From: Alphaproteobacteria bacterium
Lineage (GTDB): Bacteria; Pseudomonadota; Alphaproteobacteria; DSM-16000; Inquilinaceae
DNA length: 38,661 nt
Direction: 5' to 3'
Assembly (NCBI GenBank): GCA_028281265.1
Contig: JANQKE010000177.1
Coordinates: 1 to 38,661 of the forward strand
Part shown: one piece after another, positions 1-9,195 of the stretch
Layout of the letters: every line of letters starts with the position of its first letter
How positions within the stretch are numbered: position 1 is the first letter of the stretch
Notes under the pieces: model-generated
The model's database searches: none
What the model was told of the DNA's origin: nothing
Seen by the model: only the letters and a program-made list of their open reading frames with translations
Position numbers and translations under genes: made by a program

Positions 1-207
1 AAGACGCTCTAAGGTTCGCCTTCGGCTCTCCCAGCCACGATACCATGACCCTGCGTACCGCCTCGACCCACCCGTTCCCCGCCGTTGAGTGCCGGCCGAC
101 CGCTGCGTTGCGCCGCTGGCTCGATGGCACCGCATCGCGCCGTGCTATGCGCCTTGCGGATCGATCCGGCACGCGCCAACAGATCGACCCGGTATTCCCT
201 GAAAACG
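1..207. other. Left window edge, no gene supported
   Basis: I see no gene I can support here. An open frame from about 45 runs through the repeat at 208-287 and into the antisense of the oxidase gene. It has no recognisable domain and no ribosome binding site, so I treat it as spurious. The window may begin inside the flank of a gene lying further left. Confidence 0.5.
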
Positions 208-287
208 CTCTAGATCAACGTGCGTTCGGATGGACTCGTCTGAACGCAGGTAAGGTGATCGACTTCAAAGAGTTAGAGCATCCTACG
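208..287 (+). repeat. Family A palindromic repeat, copy A1
   Basis: This copy carries the end of hairpin 2 (GCTCTAGATC), then hairpin 1 (arms 221-230 and 239-248, TGCGTTCGGA against TCTGAACGCA), then the linker GACTTCAAAGAG and the start of a second hairpin 2 (TTAGAGCATCCT). It ends 2 bases before the stop codon of the oxidase gene on the minus strand. The copy is decayed: the last hairpin has lost its right arm. Confidence 0.75.
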
Positions 288-289
288 CG

Positions 290-1678
290 TCACGGCCGTT
301 CCCCCACGGGGTGTTCCCACCAGGCGCGCATCTTGCCGGGGTTGAGCAGGCCTTTGGGGTCGGCGTCCCGCTTGAAGGCGAGCTGGACCGCGTCGATCTC
401 CTTCATCCCGCCATCCTCGAGGATGTAGGTGTGCGGATCGAAGATCGGGCAGCCATGGGCCTCGTGATAGGCGATGATCTCCCGCAGCCGCTCTTCGGTG
501 GTGTAGTTGACCACCTGCAGCCCGAAGCAGCCCAACCGGCCGCCCATGCGCACGAACTCGACATGCATCGGCACCTCGTCGCCGAAGGCCTCGATCATGT
601 GCAGGATCTTGTCGCGGTAGTCGTCCGGGCCGAACAGGGTTTGCAGATAGGTTACCTCCTTGTTGGTCTTGAGGACCTGCAAGGTGGTGTGGTTCCAGGT
701 GAACTCGTACAGCGGCGGCACGTCGTTGCTGTCGCCGGGCCCCTTTCTGTAGACCACCCTGCCCTGATGATCGGCGGCCAGCAGCTCGAACGGTTCCATC
801 GCCGTCACCCCGATCATGGCGATGACGATATGCTTGCCGTCGGGCAGATAGGGTTTGAGCGGCCGGAAATGGTCTTGCGGGATCGGGGCGGCGATCGGGG
901 TGATCAGCTTCTTGACGATCGGGTCGGCGTGGCCCAGGGCGGTGCCGAAATCCAGCGCCTGCTCGAACGTGTCGAACGCCGCGATCACGTCCACCCAGGG
1001 CTGGACCGGGGCCAGCGGGATCTCGCACTCGGTGATGATGCCGTTGCAGCCATAGGCGTGGGTGGCCTTGAGCACGTCGTCGCCGCGCAGTTCCAGCACC
1101 CGCGGCGTTTCCTCCACCGTCACCACCCGCAGGCCCAGCACACTGCCGCGGTCCCGCAGCAGGCCGTAGTTGATCGCACCGATCCCGGTCGACCCGCCGG
1201 CGATGAAGCCGCCGATGGTGGCCGTCCGCCGGGTGGAGGGGTGGAAGCGCATCTCCCAGCCCTGCGGGATCGTCTCCTCCTCCAGATCCAGCAGGCGCTT
1301 GCCGGCCTCGACCCGCAGGATCCCGTCCTCGAGGGACCTGATCCTGTCCATCGCCGTCATCTCCAGGATCACCCCGCCCTCCAGGGGCATGGCTTGGCCG
1401 TAATTGCCGGTGCCGGCCCCGCGGACGGTGATCGGGATGTTCTGGGCCACGCAGGCCTTCACCGTGGCGACGATATCGGCCTCGCTGCGCGGGACGACGA
1501 CGACGTCGCCGAACTTGCCCCTGAGCTGGGCCTTCAGGATCGGACTGTACCAGTAGAAGTCCCGGCTCTTCTGCTTGACCAGCGGCGGGTCGGTGATCAC
1601 CGGCACGTCGCCCAGGGACGCGGCGAACGCCGCCCAATCGATGTTGGAGGAGGGGGCGGAATTGACAGCCGTCGTCAT
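290..1678 (-). CDS. FAD-binding oxidoreductase (FAD-linked oxidase, GlcD-like)
   Basis: This 462-residue cytoplasmic protein has the FAD_binding_4 (PCMH-type) fold of the GlcD/vanillyl-alcohol-oxidase group. Such enzymes oxidise hydroxy acids, alcohols or related small molecules. The pyrophosphate-binding loop is seen as VRGAGTGNYGQ (85-95) and the second FAD-contact segment as TIGGFIAGGSTGIG (154-167). The C-terminus has the usual NPGKM ending, where FAD oxidases close the active site. The start at 1678 is preceded by AGGAG; an in-frame extension reaching about 2122 lacks family similarity and is rejected. It stands alone, divergent from the MFS gene with 323 bp between them. No histidine or cysteine of a covalent flavin site is evident near the PP-loop. 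The substrate cannot be told from sequence. Confidence 0.88.
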   Translation of the reverse strand: MTTAVNSAPSSNIDWAAFAASLGDVPVITDPPLVKQKSRDFYWYSPILKAQLRGKFGDVVVVPRSEADIVATVKACVAQNIPITVRGAGTGNYGQAMPLEGGVILEMTAMDRIRSLEDGILRVEAGKRLLDLEEETIPQGWEMRFHPSTRRTATIGGFIAGGSTGIGAINYGLLRDRGSVLGLRVVTVEETPRVLELRGDDVLKATHAYGCNGIITECEIPLAPVQPWVDVIAAFDTFEQALDFGTALGHADPIVKKLITPIAAPIPQDHFRPLKPYLPDGKHIVIAMIGVTAMEPFELLAADHQGRVVYRKGPGDSNDVPPLYEFTWNHTTLQVLKTNKEVTYLQTLFGPDDYRDKILHMIEAFGDEVPMHVEFVRMGGRLGCFGLQVVNYTTEERLREIIAYHEAHGCPIFDPHTYILEDGGMKEIDAVQLAFKRDADPKGLLNPGKMRAWWEHPVGERP

Positions 1679-2001
1679 GGGTGGATGCGCTCCTGATCTG
1701 GGCCGAGTCGCCGGTTGACGGGTCGGGGTCGATCGACCGGGCGCGAACGCCCTGACCGAGCCAGACCGCGTCAAGAACGCCCGAGGATTAGCATCCCGAA
1801 GGTCCTGCGGTCGACCGTTGGGGGTACGTGCCGGATCCCCTGCCGCGCGCACCCGGCGGCGGTCGCGGCGACGAGGTGCCGTGCCGCAACGCAGCCTTGC
1901 CCGAACCGGTGGTGCGTTGATTAGGGGCCGAACCATATCGTTCGTATGCTTATTGAAACGGCCGAGGCGACTTGCCGCCACCGGTGTCGCGAGGGAACGA
2001 G
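1679..2001. other. Divergent intergenic region, promoters expected
   Basis: This 323-bp gap lies between divergently read genes, so it should hold both promoters. The stretch 1930-1960 is less G+C-rich than the surroundings and contains the imperfect palindrome listed separately. I see no open frame with family similarity and no repeat of family A or B. Confidence 0.55.
1934..1948. promoter_or_regulatory. Candidate MarR-type operator
   Basis: CATATCGTTCGTATG is an imperfect inverted repeat (CATA...TATG) 53 bases before the MFS start, in the only AT-leaning part of this gap. MarR regulators bind short palindromes near the promoters of the exporters they control, and a MarR gene follows the MFS gene. 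Assigning this site to that regulator is inference. Confidence 0.25.
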
Positions 2002-3219
2002 ATGGCGATCGACGCCGACGCCGGGGCGGTCCGGCTCCGCAAGCTGACGCTGTTGCTCGCGGGCAGTCTGACGGTGATGGCCGGGGCGACGATCTCCCCC
2101 AGCCTGCCGGCGTTGAAGGCACAGTTCATCGCCGTGCCCGATGCCGATCTTCTGGTACGGCTGGTGGTGACGCTGCCGGCCCTGTTCATCGCCCTGTGCG
2201 CCCCCTTGGCCGGACTGGTGATCGACACGGTCGGCCGCCGCCGGCTGATCGTCGCGGCCACCCTGCTCTACGGTCTGGCGGGCGCTTCGGGCCTCGTCCT
2301 CGATGGCCTGGGCGCGATCCTGATCGGCCGGGCATTGCTGGGGGTGGCGGTCGCCGGGGTGATGACGACCTCGATCACCTTGATTGCCGACTACTTCAAG
2401 GGCGACGAGCGGGCCCGGTTCATGGGCTTGCAGTCGAGCTTCATGGCGTTCGGCGGGGTGGTGTTCCTGCTGCTCGGCGGGGCGCTGGCGGATCTGCACT
2501 GGCGGGGGCCGTTCGCGGTCTACTTGGTCGCGCTGGTGCTGGTGCCGATGATGCTGGCGGCCTTGCCGGAACCGGGATCGGATGCCGGCGCCCCGGCGCC
2601 GGGCGAGCGGGTGCACGGCCCGCCGCCGCTGGGCTTGATGGCGTTGCTGTACCCGCTGGGCCTGTTCCAGATGGCGGCGTTCTACACGGTCCCGGTGCAG
2701 GTGCCGTTCTACTTGCAGGATATGGGGATCGAGGGCGCCTCGGCCGCGGGGCTCGCGGTTGCCGTGTCGACCCTGACGGCGGGGATCCTCAGTCTGCTGT
2801 ACGGGCCGATCCGCCGTGTCCTGACCAGCCCGGCCATCTTCGCCCTCGCCTATGCGACGGTCGCGGTGTCGTTCGTGATCCTGGCCGGGGCGGAGCGCTA
2901 CCCGATCGTGCTGCTCGGGCTCGGGCTGATGGGGGTGGGCTTCGGTGTGACCATGCCGAACTTCAGCATCTGGCTGATGGCCGCCACGCCGATCAGCCTG
3001 CGCGGCCGGATCGTCGGCGGGCTCACCACCTTCTTCTTCCTGGGACAGTTCCTGTCGCCGGTCTACAGCCAGCCGCTCGCCCGCCTGGTCGGCCTCGGCG
3101 ACATGTTCCTGATCACCGGCGGTCTGATGGGCCTGCTGGCCGCCGGGTTCGCGGTCAGCGTGGTCCTCAGCCCGCGCAAGGGCCTGGCTGCCCCGATCCC
3201 CGCCAATCCGAGCCCGTAG
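2002..3219 (+). CDS. MFS transporter, drug-efflux-like
   Basis: This is a 405-residue inner-membrane transporter of the major facilitator superfamily, with about 12 hydrophobic helices. The family motif A is seen in the loop between helices 2 and 3 as PLAGLVIDTVGRRR (about 68-81). The arginine-containing helix-4 region (GLGAILIGRALLGVAVAG) fits proton-coupled antiporters. The ATG at 2002 follows GAGGGA at a good distance; a TTG ten codons earlier is less likely. A MarR-type regulator lies 54 bp downstream on the same strand, a common pairing for regulated efflux of toxic compounds. The substrate is unknown, and sugar or metabolite export is also possible. Confidence 0.88.
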   Translation: MAIDADAGAVRLRKLTLLLAGSLTVMAGATISPSLPALKAQFIAVPDADLLVRLVVTLPALFIALCAPLAGLVIDTVGRRRLIVAATLLYGLAGASGLVLDGLGAILIGRALLGVAVAGVMTTSITLIADYFKGDERARFMGLQSSFMAFGGVVFLLLGGALADLHWRGPFAVYLVALVLVPMMLAALPEPGSDAGAPAPGERVHGPPPLGLMALLYPLGLFQMAAFYTVPVQVPFYLQDMGIEGASAAGLAVAVSTLTAGILSLLYGPIRRVLTSPAIFALAYATVAVSFVILAGAERYPIVLLGLGLMGVGFGVTMPNFSIWLMAATPISLRGRIVGGLTTFFFLGQFLSPVYSQPLARLVGLGDMFLITGGLMGLLAAGFAVSVVLSPRKGLAAPIPANPSP

Positions 3220-3273
3220 CGTGGTCCGGGATCGAACGGTTGCGATCCCGGTCGACTTGATGGTGATGCCGCG

Positions 3274-3849
3274 ATGAAGAAGAACACCGCCATGGTCGGT
3301 CACCGCACGCTGGCCAGCGATGCCTGTCTGACCCAGATCGCCGAACGCCACCCGATGATGGAGATCGATACGGTGAAGGTCGCCCAGCGGCTGCGGCGGA
3401 CCGCTGCGCTGATCGCCGACGGGGTCGCCTATCAGCTCGGCCGGTACGACCTGTCCGAAGGCCGTTTTGCGGTTTTGATGATGCTCTACCACCATCCCGA
3501 CGGGGAGCTGCAACCGGGTGTGATGGCCGACAGGCTGGCGGTGACCCGGGCCAACATCTCCGGCCTTCTCGACGGGCTGGAACGGGATAGCCTGATCGTC
3601 CGTCGCTCCCACTCTGATGACCGGCGGCGGGTCGAAGTGCGGGTGACCGACAAGGCGATCGATCTTCTGGACCGGGTCGTGCCGGGCCATTTCGGTGTGT
3701 TGACCGACCTGATGGCGGGGTTGAGCGCCGATGAGCGCGCCGTCCTGATCACGCTCCTCGACAAGATCGCCGAGCGTGCCGGTGCCCGGGAAGCCGCATC
3801 GCCGCCGGCATCCCCGGCGGCCGTCGACCGCCTGGCCTCCATCGCCTGA
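3274..3849 (+). CDS. MarR family transcriptional regulator
   Basis: This 191-residue protein has a MarR-type winged helix-turn-helix. Helices run from about residue 35, and the recognition helix region reads ADRLAVTRANISGLLDGLE. The wing carries the family signature SHSDDRRRVEVRVTDKA. It should bind DNA as a dimer and respond to a small ligand, most likely controlling the preceding MFS gene. The ATG at 3274 is used here; a shorter start at MMEIDTVKV (3355) would remove an N-terminus that has no family counterpart. A wobble-paired hairpin (3866-3891) follows the stop and could end the transcript, but it has no T-run. Confidence 0.85.
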   Translation: MKKNTAMVGHRTLASDACLTQIAERHPMMEIDTVKVAQRLRRTAALIADGVAYQLGRYDLSEGRFAVLMMLYHHPDGELQPGVMADRLAVTRANISGLLDGLERDSLIVRRSHSDDRRRVEVRVTDKAIDLLDRVVPGHFGVLTDLMAGLSADERAVLITLLDKIAERAGAREAASPPASPAAVDRLASIA

Positions 3850-3865
3850 GCCCCGGGGCAACCCC

Positions 3866-3891
3866 GCTGCGACCAAGGCCTTGGTTGCGGC
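3866..3891 (+). terminator. Possible hairpin terminator after the MarR gene
   Basis: GCTGCGACCAAGG is followed directly by CCTTGGTTGCGGC. As RNA the arms pair throughout if G-U pairs are allowed, with the central bases forming the loop. There is no T-tract, so intrinsic termination is uncertain. Confidence 0.3.
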
Positions 3892-4062
3892 GCGAAAGAC
3901 CGCTGAGTACAGTCGGCCGCGCGCGATTGCCGCAGCCTTGGGGGTGTAGGGGGGAACCACCGGTCATCCCGCCATGCCTCCCGGCGCGTGCCGCGATCGC
4001 CCCCGGTTCGGACGCCGGTCCCGGCGCCCGTCTCACCCTTGGATGAAAACCAGGCGGTTTCG

Positions 4063-5274
4063 ATGAACATTCATGAGTACCAGGCCAAGGGCCTGCTCAA
4101 GGAGTACGGGGTGCCCGTGCCCCGCGGATCGGTGGCATACACACCGAAGGAGGCCGAGGATATCGCCAAGGAACTGGGCGGCCCGGTCTGGGTGGTGAAG
4201 TCGCAGATCCATGCCGGGGGGCGCGGGGCCGGCCGGTTCAAGCAGGCCGATGGAACCGTTGATACCCAGGGCAAGGGCGGTGTTCGGGTCGTCAAATCGG
4301 TCGACGCGGTCAAGGAGAACGCCGCCGCCATGCTCGACAAGGTGCTGGTCACCAAGCAGACCGGCCCGGACGGCAAGCAGGTCGGCCGCCTCTATATCGA
4401 GGAAGGCTGCGACATCGCCCGCGAGCTCTACCTCTCCATGCTGGTCGACCGGGCTTCCGGACGGGTGACCGTCGTCGCCTCCACCGAGGGCGGGATGGAA
4501 ATCGAGGAGGTCGCCGAGACCACGCCGGAGAGGATCACCACCATCGCCATCGATCCGGCGGTCGGCATGTCCGGCTTCTACGCCCGCCGGGTGGCGTTCG
4601 CGCTCAAGCTCGAGGGCAAGCAGGTCGGCGCGGCCGTGAAGTTCCTTACCGGCCTGTACAAGGCGTTCACGGAACTCGACGCCGCCCTGATCGAGATCAA
4701 CCCCCTGGTCGTCACCGGGGCCGGCGCGGTGATCGCGCTCGACGCCAAGATGGCGTTCGACGACAATGCCCTGTTCCGGCACAGGGCGATCGAGGAGCTG
4801 CGCGACGAGACCGAGGAGGACGCCTCGGAACTCGAAGCCGCCAAGCATGAGCTGAACTACGTCAAGCTCGACGGCAATATCGGCTGCATGGTCAACGGCG
4901 CGGGTCTGGCCATGGCGACCATGGACATCATCAAGCTCTATGGGGGACAGCCGGCCAACTTCCTCGATGTCGGCGGCGGCGCGACCAAGGAGCGGGTGAC
5001 GGCCGCGTTCAAGCTGATCCTGTCGGACCCGAACGTGGAAGGGATCCTGGTCAACATCTTCGGCGGCATCATGCGCTGCGACGTGATCGCCGAAGGTGTC
5101 GTGGCCGCGGCGCGCGAGGTCAGCCTGCATGTCCCGCTGGTGGTGCGGCTCGAAGGCACCAATGTCGACCTGGGCAAGAAGATCCTGGCCGAGAGCGGCC
5201 TGCCGATCACCTCAGCCGACAACCTGGCCGATGCGGCCGAGAAGATCGTCAAGGCCGTCAAGGAGGCCGCGTGA
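4063..5274 (+). CDS. sucC: Succinyl-CoA ligase (ADP/GDP-forming), beta subunit
   Basis: This 403-residue subunit pairs with SucD to convert succinyl-CoA to succinate with substrate-level phosphorylation in the citric acid cycle. It opens with the family N-terminus [20 protein letters not shown], followed by the ATP-grasp lysine and glycine loop ([17 protein letters not shown]) and IEINPLVVT. The C-terminal CoA-ligase domain has [34 protein letters not shown] and [13 protein letters not shown]. The length is near the usual 388-400. The start is fixed by the conserved N-terminus and the upstream AGGCGG; a 25-codon extension is rejected. sucD follows after 3 bp. Malate-CoA ligase (MtkA) is a relative, but no other serine-cycle gene is nearby. 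sucCD here is not next to mdh or sucAB, unlike in many alphaproteobacteria. Confidence 0.95.
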   Translation: MNIHEYQAKGLLKEYGVPVPRGSVAYTPKEAEDIAKELGGPVWVVKSQIHAGGRGAGRFKQADGTVDTQGKGGVRVVKSVDAVKENAAAMLDKVLVTKQTGPDGKQVGRLYIEEGCDIARELYLSMLVDRASGRVTVVASTEGGMEIEEVAETTPERITTIAIDPAVGMSGFYARRVAFALKLEGKQVGAAVKFLTGLYKAFTELDAALIEINPLVVTGAGAVIALDAKMAFDDNALFRHRAIEELRDETEEDASELEAAKHELNYVKLDGNIGCMVNGAGLAMATMDIIKLYGGQPANFLDVGGGATKERVTAAFKLILSDPNVEGILVNIFGGIMRCDVIAEGVVAAAREVSLHVPLVVRLEGTNVDLGKKILAESGLPITSADNLADAAEKIVKAVKEAA

Positions 5275-5277
5275 GCC

Positions 5278-6153
5278 ATGGCCGTTCTCGTCGACAACAG
5301 CACCCGCGTGATCTGCCAGGGCTTCACCGGCCGGCAGGGGACCTTCCATTCCGAACAGGCGATCGCCTACGGCACCACCATGGTCGGCGGCGTCAGCCCG
5401 GGTAAAGGCGGCTCCCAACACCTCGACCTGCCGGTGTTCGACACCGTCGAGGATGCCCGCGAGGCGACCGGCGCCAACGCCAGCGTCATCTACGTGCCGC
5501 CGCCGTTTGCCGCCGACGCGATCCTGGAGGCGATCGACGCCGGCATCGAGCTGGTGGTGTGCATCACCGAGGGCATCCCGGTGCTCGACATGGTCACGGT
5601 CAAGCGCCGGCTGGAAGGTGCCGCCACCCGGCTGATCGGGCCGAACTGCCCGGGCGTGATCACCCCGGACGCGTGCAAGATCGGCATCATGCCGGGGCAC
5701 ATCCATCGCCGCGGCAAGATCGGCATCGTCAGCCGCTCGGGCACCCTGACCTACGAGGCGGTGGCGCAGACCACCGCCGCCGGCCTGGGCCAATCCACCT
5801 GCATCGGTATCGGCGGCGACCCCGTCAACGGCACCGACTTCGTCGACAGCCTGACGATGTTCATGGACGATCCGGAAACCGAAGGGATCATCATGATCGG
5901 GGAAATCGGCGGCGACGCCGAGGTCAAGGGGGCGGAGTTCGTCAAGGCGACCGGCAACGCGAAGCCCGTCGTGGGCTTCATCGCCGGCCGCACCGCCCCG
6001 CCTGGCAAGCGCATGGGCCATGCCGGTGCGGTGATTTCCGGCGGCAAGGACACCGCCGCCCACAAGATCGAGGTCATGCAGACCTGCGGCATCCACGTCG
6101 CCGACAGCCCCGCCAGCCTCGGCAGCACCATGCTCAAGGCGATGGGCGGATAG
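5278..6153 (+). CDS. sucD: Succinyl-CoA ligase (ADP/GDP-forming), alpha subunit
   Basis: This 291-residue partner of SucC carries the CoA-binding Rossmann domain ([19 protein letters not shown], about 11-29) and the active-site histidine that is transiently phosphorylated, seen as H248 in [12 protein letters not shown]. Other family landmarks are GGVSPGKGG (37-45), [11 protein letters not shown] (120-130) and [10 protein letters not shown] (151-160). The ribosome binding site AAGGAGG lies inside the last codons of sucC, so the two subunits should be made together. After its stop come two hairpins facing the convergent PEP carboxykinase gene. The length matches the family. Confidence 0.95.
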   Translation: MAVLVDNSTRVICQGFTGRQGTFHSEQAIAYGTTMVGGVSPGKGGSQHLDLPVFDTVEDAREATGANASVIYVPPPFAADAILEAIDAGIELVVCITEGIPVLDMVTVKRRLEGAATRLIGPNCPGVITPDACKIGIMPGHIHRRGKIGIVSRSGTLTYEAVAQTTAAGLGQSTCIGIGGDPVNGTDFVDSLTMFMDDPETEGIIMIGEIGGDAEVKGAEFVKATGNAKPVVGFIAGRTAPPGKRMGHAGAVISGGKDTAAHKIEVMQTCGIHVADSPASLGSTMLKAMGG

Positions 6154-6326
6154 CGCGACACCCCCCATACCGATCGCCATGGCGCCGAGGCCGGCCGGAC
6201 CGGTTGGGCGCCGTCGCCGGCTCCGGCCCCGTGAGGCGGGGCCGAGCCGATTGACCACCGTCGCCGCGGGTCCGGGTTTGAGGACGGCGGAACGACCGGG
6301 ACCGCGTCCCGGTCCGGTGGGTGTCA

Positions 6327-6360
6327 CCACCCTCGGCCGACCGGGTCCGGCCGAGGGTGG
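6327..6360. terminator. Perfect 12-bp hairpin between convergent genes
   Basis: CCACCCTCGGCC (6327-6338) and GGCCGAGGGTGG (6349-6360) form a perfect stem with a 10-base loop. It lies between convergent genes and could serve as a bidirectional terminator. No T-run follows on either side, so the call rests on stem strength and position. Confidence 0.5.
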
Positions 6361-6364
6361 CAGG

Positions 6365-6425
6365 TTGATCTATTTCAAAGATCTAGAGCATCCTGCGTCC
6401 GTTAGGACGCAGGATGCTCTAGATC
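6365..6425 (+). repeat. Family A palindromic repeat, copy A2
   Basis: The linker TTGATCTATTTCAAA leads into a perfect hairpin 2: 21-base arms at 6380-6400 and 6405-6425 around a GTTA loop, with core GAGCATCCTGCGTCC. Hairpin 1 is missing except for its last GGTTGATC. This is the best preserved hairpin 2 in the window and lies between convergent sucD and the PEP carboxykinase gene. Confidence 0.85.
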
Positions 6426-6455
6426 GCCCGCACCCGCGCGAGGACGAAGGCGGCG

Positions 6456-8300
6456 CTACCGTTCGGCGGCTTGGCGCCAGACGGTGGGGGAGCGCCACAG
6501 CCGGGATCGCAGGAGTTCGCGCTCGTAGATGAACTCCTTGGGCAGCCGGTCGAAGAACCGGTCGAACAGCTCCTCATGGGCGCGGGCCTCGTCCTGGCCG
6601 GCGTCGCGCTCGACCTCCATCAGCGCATGGAACCGGTCGGCGGGGAAATCGAGCCCGTGCCAATGCAGGTCGGCGTGGTGCGGCATCCAGCCGATCGGGC
6701 TCTCCACCGCCATGGCCTGCCCGCGCACCCGGTCGACGATCCACTTCAGAACCCGCATGTTCTCGCTGAACCCGGGCCAGATGAAGGTCCCGTTGTCGTC
6801 TTTGCGGAACCAGTTGACCCGGAAGATACGCGGCGGATTGGTCAGTTTGCGGCCGATATTCAGCCAGTGATTGAAGTAGTCGGCCATGTTGTAGCCGCAG
6901 AACGGCAGCATCGCCATGGGATCGCGCCGCATCGCCGCCTGGCCCTGGGCGGCGGCGGTGGCTTCCGATCCCATGGTGGCGGCGGAGTAAACGCCGTGGG
7001 TCCAGTTGAAGGCCTGGTAGACCAGCGGCACGGTCCGGCTCATCCGCCCGCCGAAGAGGAACGCGTCGATCCGCACCCCGTCGGGGTTGTCGTAGTTCGG
7101 ATCCACCGTCGGGCACTGGTCGATGGGCGCGGTGAAGCGCGCGTTGGGGTGCGCCGCGGGCCGGCCGCAGCCGGGTGTCCAATCCTCCCCCCGCCAATCC
7201 GTCAGATGGGCCGGCGGGTCATCGGTCATGCCTTCCCACCAGACGTCGCCCTCGTCGGTCAGGGCGCAGTTGGTGAAGATGACGTTGGCGTGCAGCGTCC
7301 GCATCGCCGTCGGATTGGATTTGGTCGACGTGCCGGGCGCCACGCCGAAGAACCCGGCTTCGGGGTTGATCGCCCGCAACTGGCCCTCGGCGTCCGGCTT
7401 GATCCAGGCGATGTCGTCGCCGACGGTGCGCAGCCTCCACCCCTCGAACCCCTGGGGCGGCACCATCATCGCGAAGTTGGTCTTGCCGCACGCCGACGGG
7501 AACGCCCCAGCGACATAGGTGCGTTCGCCTTCGGGGCTCTCGACCCCGACGATCAACATGTGTTCGGCGAGCCAGCCCTCGTCCCGCGCCATGCACGAGG
7601 CGATCCGCAGGGCAAAGCATTTCTTGCCAAGCAGCGCGTTGCCGCCGTAGCCCGATCCGTAAGACCAGATCGACCGTTCCTCGGGGAAATGGGCGATGAC
7701 GATATGGTCGGGATCGCACGGCCAGGCGACATCGACCTGACCGTCGGCGGCCGAACCCTCGGCCAGCGGCATGCCGACGGAATGCATGCACGGGACGAAG
7801 TCGCCGTCGAGCCCCAGCATGTCGAGCACGTCCCGGCCCATCCGGGTCATGATCCGCATGTTGACCACGACATAGGGGCTGTCGGTGAGCTGCACGCCGA
7901 TCTGGCTGATGTCCGAGCCGATCGGCCCCATGCAGAACGGCACCACATACATCGTCCGGCCGCGCATGCAGCCGTCGAACAGGGTGTCGAGCCGACCGCG
8001 CATCTCCTTGGGTGCGACCCAGTTGTTGGTCGGCCCGGCATCGTCCTTGTTGGTCGAGCAGATGAAGGTCCGATCTTCAACCCGGGCGACGTCGCGCGGA
8101 TCGGACCGGCACAGAAAGCTGTTGGGACGTAGCGCGGGGTTGAGCCGGACGAGCGTTCCGGCGTCGACCATCTGGCCGGTGACCCGGTCCCACTCCGCCT
8201 GAGAGCCATCGCACCAGACGATCTCCGTCGGCTCACACAGGCGGGCCATCTGGTCGACCCAATTCAATAGGCGCGCATGCGACGTCGGCGCAGTCGGCAT
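6456..8300 (-). CDS. pckG: Phosphoenolpyruvate carboxykinase (GTP)
   Basis: This 614-residue cytosolic enzyme decarboxylates and phosphorylates oxaloacetate to phosphoenolpyruvate using GTP, the first committed step of gluconeogenesis. The GTP-type signature FPSACGKTN (267-275) includes the P-loop lysine and the hyper-reactive cysteine C271. The metal-binding kinase-2 segment [10 protein letters not shown] (292-301) and the family segments [15 protein letters not shown] (214-228) and [16 protein letters not shown] follow. The length is typical of the GTP class and about 80 longer than the ATP class. The ATG at 8300 has GGGGAG upstream; an in-frame extension to 8474 has no family similarity. 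Many alphaproteobacteria use the unrelated ATP-dependent PckA, so this class is notable. Confidence 0.95.
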   Translation of the reverse strand: MPTAPTSHARLLNWVDQMARLCEPTEIVWCDGSQAEWDRVTGQMVDAGTLVRLNPALRPNSFLCRSDPRDVARVEDRTFICSTNKDDAGPTNNWVAPKEMRGRLDTLFDGCMRGRTMYVVPFCMGPIGSDISQIGVQLTDSPYVVVNMRIMTRMGRDVLDMLGLDGDFVPCMHSVGMPLAEGSAADGQVDVAWPCDPDHIVIAHFPEERSIWSYGSGYGGNALLGKKCFALRIASCMARDEGWLAEHMLIVGVESPEGERTYVAGAFPSACGKTNFAMMVPPQGFEGWRLRTVGDDIAWIKPDAEGQLRAINPEAGFFGVAPGTSTKSNPTAMRTLHANVIFTNCALTDEGDVWWEGMTDDPPAHLTDWRGEDWTPGCGRPAAHPNARFTAPIDQCPTVDPNYDNPDGVRIDAFLFGGRMSRTVPLVYQAFNWTHGVYSAATMGSEATAAAQGQAAMRRDPMAMLPFCGYNMADYFNHWLNIGRKLTNPPRIFRVNWFRKDDNGTFIWPGFSENMRVLKWIVDRVRGQAMAVESPIGWMPHHADLHWHGLDFPADRFHALMEVERDAGQDEARAHEELFDRFFDRLPKEFIYERELLRSRLWRSPTVWRQAAER

Positions 8301-8483
8301 CCTCTCGGCTCCCCTTCGATCCCAGGACTGTTGGTCCGCTGCCGCGCCGCCTCCTCCCCAGGATCGACGGGGCATGGGGGACTGTAGGGGGTCGATGGTC
8401 CTTCCGCCAGATGAAGAAGGCTTCCGCTTTACGGAATTGAACCCGGGCCGTCCCGCGTCGGTCCCGAGGGTCACCGGCCGGGT

Positions 8484-8777
8484 TCAGAACCGTAACTGCG
8501 GCAGCGCCTGCTGCGGGGCCGATGGTTGTGCCGGGCCGTGCGGCCACTCCGCCGCTCGCAGCACAGGCGAGGCACCGGTCGAGGACCGGTCTTCGCGCCC
8601 CCCATCGATGATCAGGGGCAGCATCTCCGGCCCTTCCGCCGTCAGACCGCCTTCGAGTTCGGCCAATGTGCGCTCCAGCGTCGCCGGCGGGCTGTCGATC
8701 ACGGCCAATCCCACAAGGGCGACCGCCCAGACACCGAGGCCGGCCACCCAGGCGGCAAGCGTCCTGTTGAGGGTCAT
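8484..8777 (-). CDS. Small membrane-anchored protein, unknown
   Basis: This 97-residue protein is not recognised. It starts with one hydrophobic segment (about 8-26, LAAWVAGLGVWAVALVGLA), followed by an acidic stretch with LERTLAELEGGL and a proline- and alanine-rich tail. It could be a single-pass inner-membrane protein or a secreted protein. A strong ribosome binding site (AAGGAG, 7 bases before ATG) supports it as a real gene. It lies 183 bp upstream of the PEP carboxykinase gene on the same strand; a functional link is not shown. Upstream is the AT-rich control region shared with the histidine kinase gene. Confidence 0.6.
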   Translation of the reverse strand: MTLNRTLAAWVAGLGVWAVALVGLAVIDSPPATLERTLAELEGGLTAEGPEMLPLIIDGGREDRSSTGASPVLRAAEWPHGPAQPSAPQQALPQLRF

Positions 8778-9195
8778 GTCGATCTCCTTATATCAGATCG
8801 ATATATTCTGTATTGAGTATACATATGGTGCGGCGAAGATCGCCGATCAAGATTGACTTAACCATGATAGGGGCATTTTCTCGGTAGCGCCGGACGGGTG
8901 AGGCCAATTCGTTGCGCCTCCGCCGAAGGCCGCAGATGGCCGACGGCCAAGCATATGCACCCCGCCTGCCGGCATAGTTCCCGGCCGAGGGCGGCGGGTC
9001 CGCAAGGTCAGGCGCGATGAAGAAGGATCGCTGTCCGCAGACGGCCAACACCGCGGGTTGTCCAGCCGGTCGGAAGGCGGTGTCCGTTCTGTGAAGGGGC
9101 TGGGACGGTCGCTTACGAATGGATGCATCGGCCCGATATTGTACGATCGGCAGACCAGCACCCGGACGGCCGGTCCGGCCACACTGGGGATAGGC
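8778..9195. other. Divergent regulatory region, AT-rich at its left end
   Basis: This 418-bp gap separates the minus-strand small gene from the plus-strand kinase. Bases 8785-8880 are clearly AT-richer than their surroundings and include AGTATA (8816-8821), which read on the minus strand is TATACT, one mismatch from a -10 hexamer. I found no convincing -35 partner at 17 bp. The remainder shows no gene. An in-frame extension of the kinase back to 9058 lacks any feature. Confidence 0.4.

Larger units (their letters stand above)
6154..6455. other. Convergent 3' intergenic region
   Basis: This 302-bp gap lies between the ends of sucD and the convergent PEP carboxykinase gene. Its left two thirds show nothing recognisable. 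The right part holds a 12-bp perfect hairpin (6327-6360) and a nearly perfect family A repeat (6365-6425). No gene is supported. Confidence 0.6.

Noticed and set aside
45..428. A 127-codon open frame at the left edge
   Set aside because: It reads through repeat A1 and into the antisense of the oxidase gene, lacks a ribosome binding site and has no domain.
1921..3960. A 679-codon open frame on the minus strand
   Set aside because: It is antisense to the MFS and MarR genes, with a composition dominated by Gln, Arg, Asp and His; no family match by eye.
4063..6153. Malate-CoA ligase (MtkAB) as an alternative for sucCD
   Set aside because: Sequence landmarks agree with SucC/SucD and no serine-cycle genes (mcl, glyA, ppc and others) are nearby; not excluded biochemically.
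8418..8440. Small inverted repeat TTCCG/CGGAA upstream of the PEP carboxykinase gene
   Set aside because: The 5-bp stem is too short to separate from chance in G+C-rich DNA.
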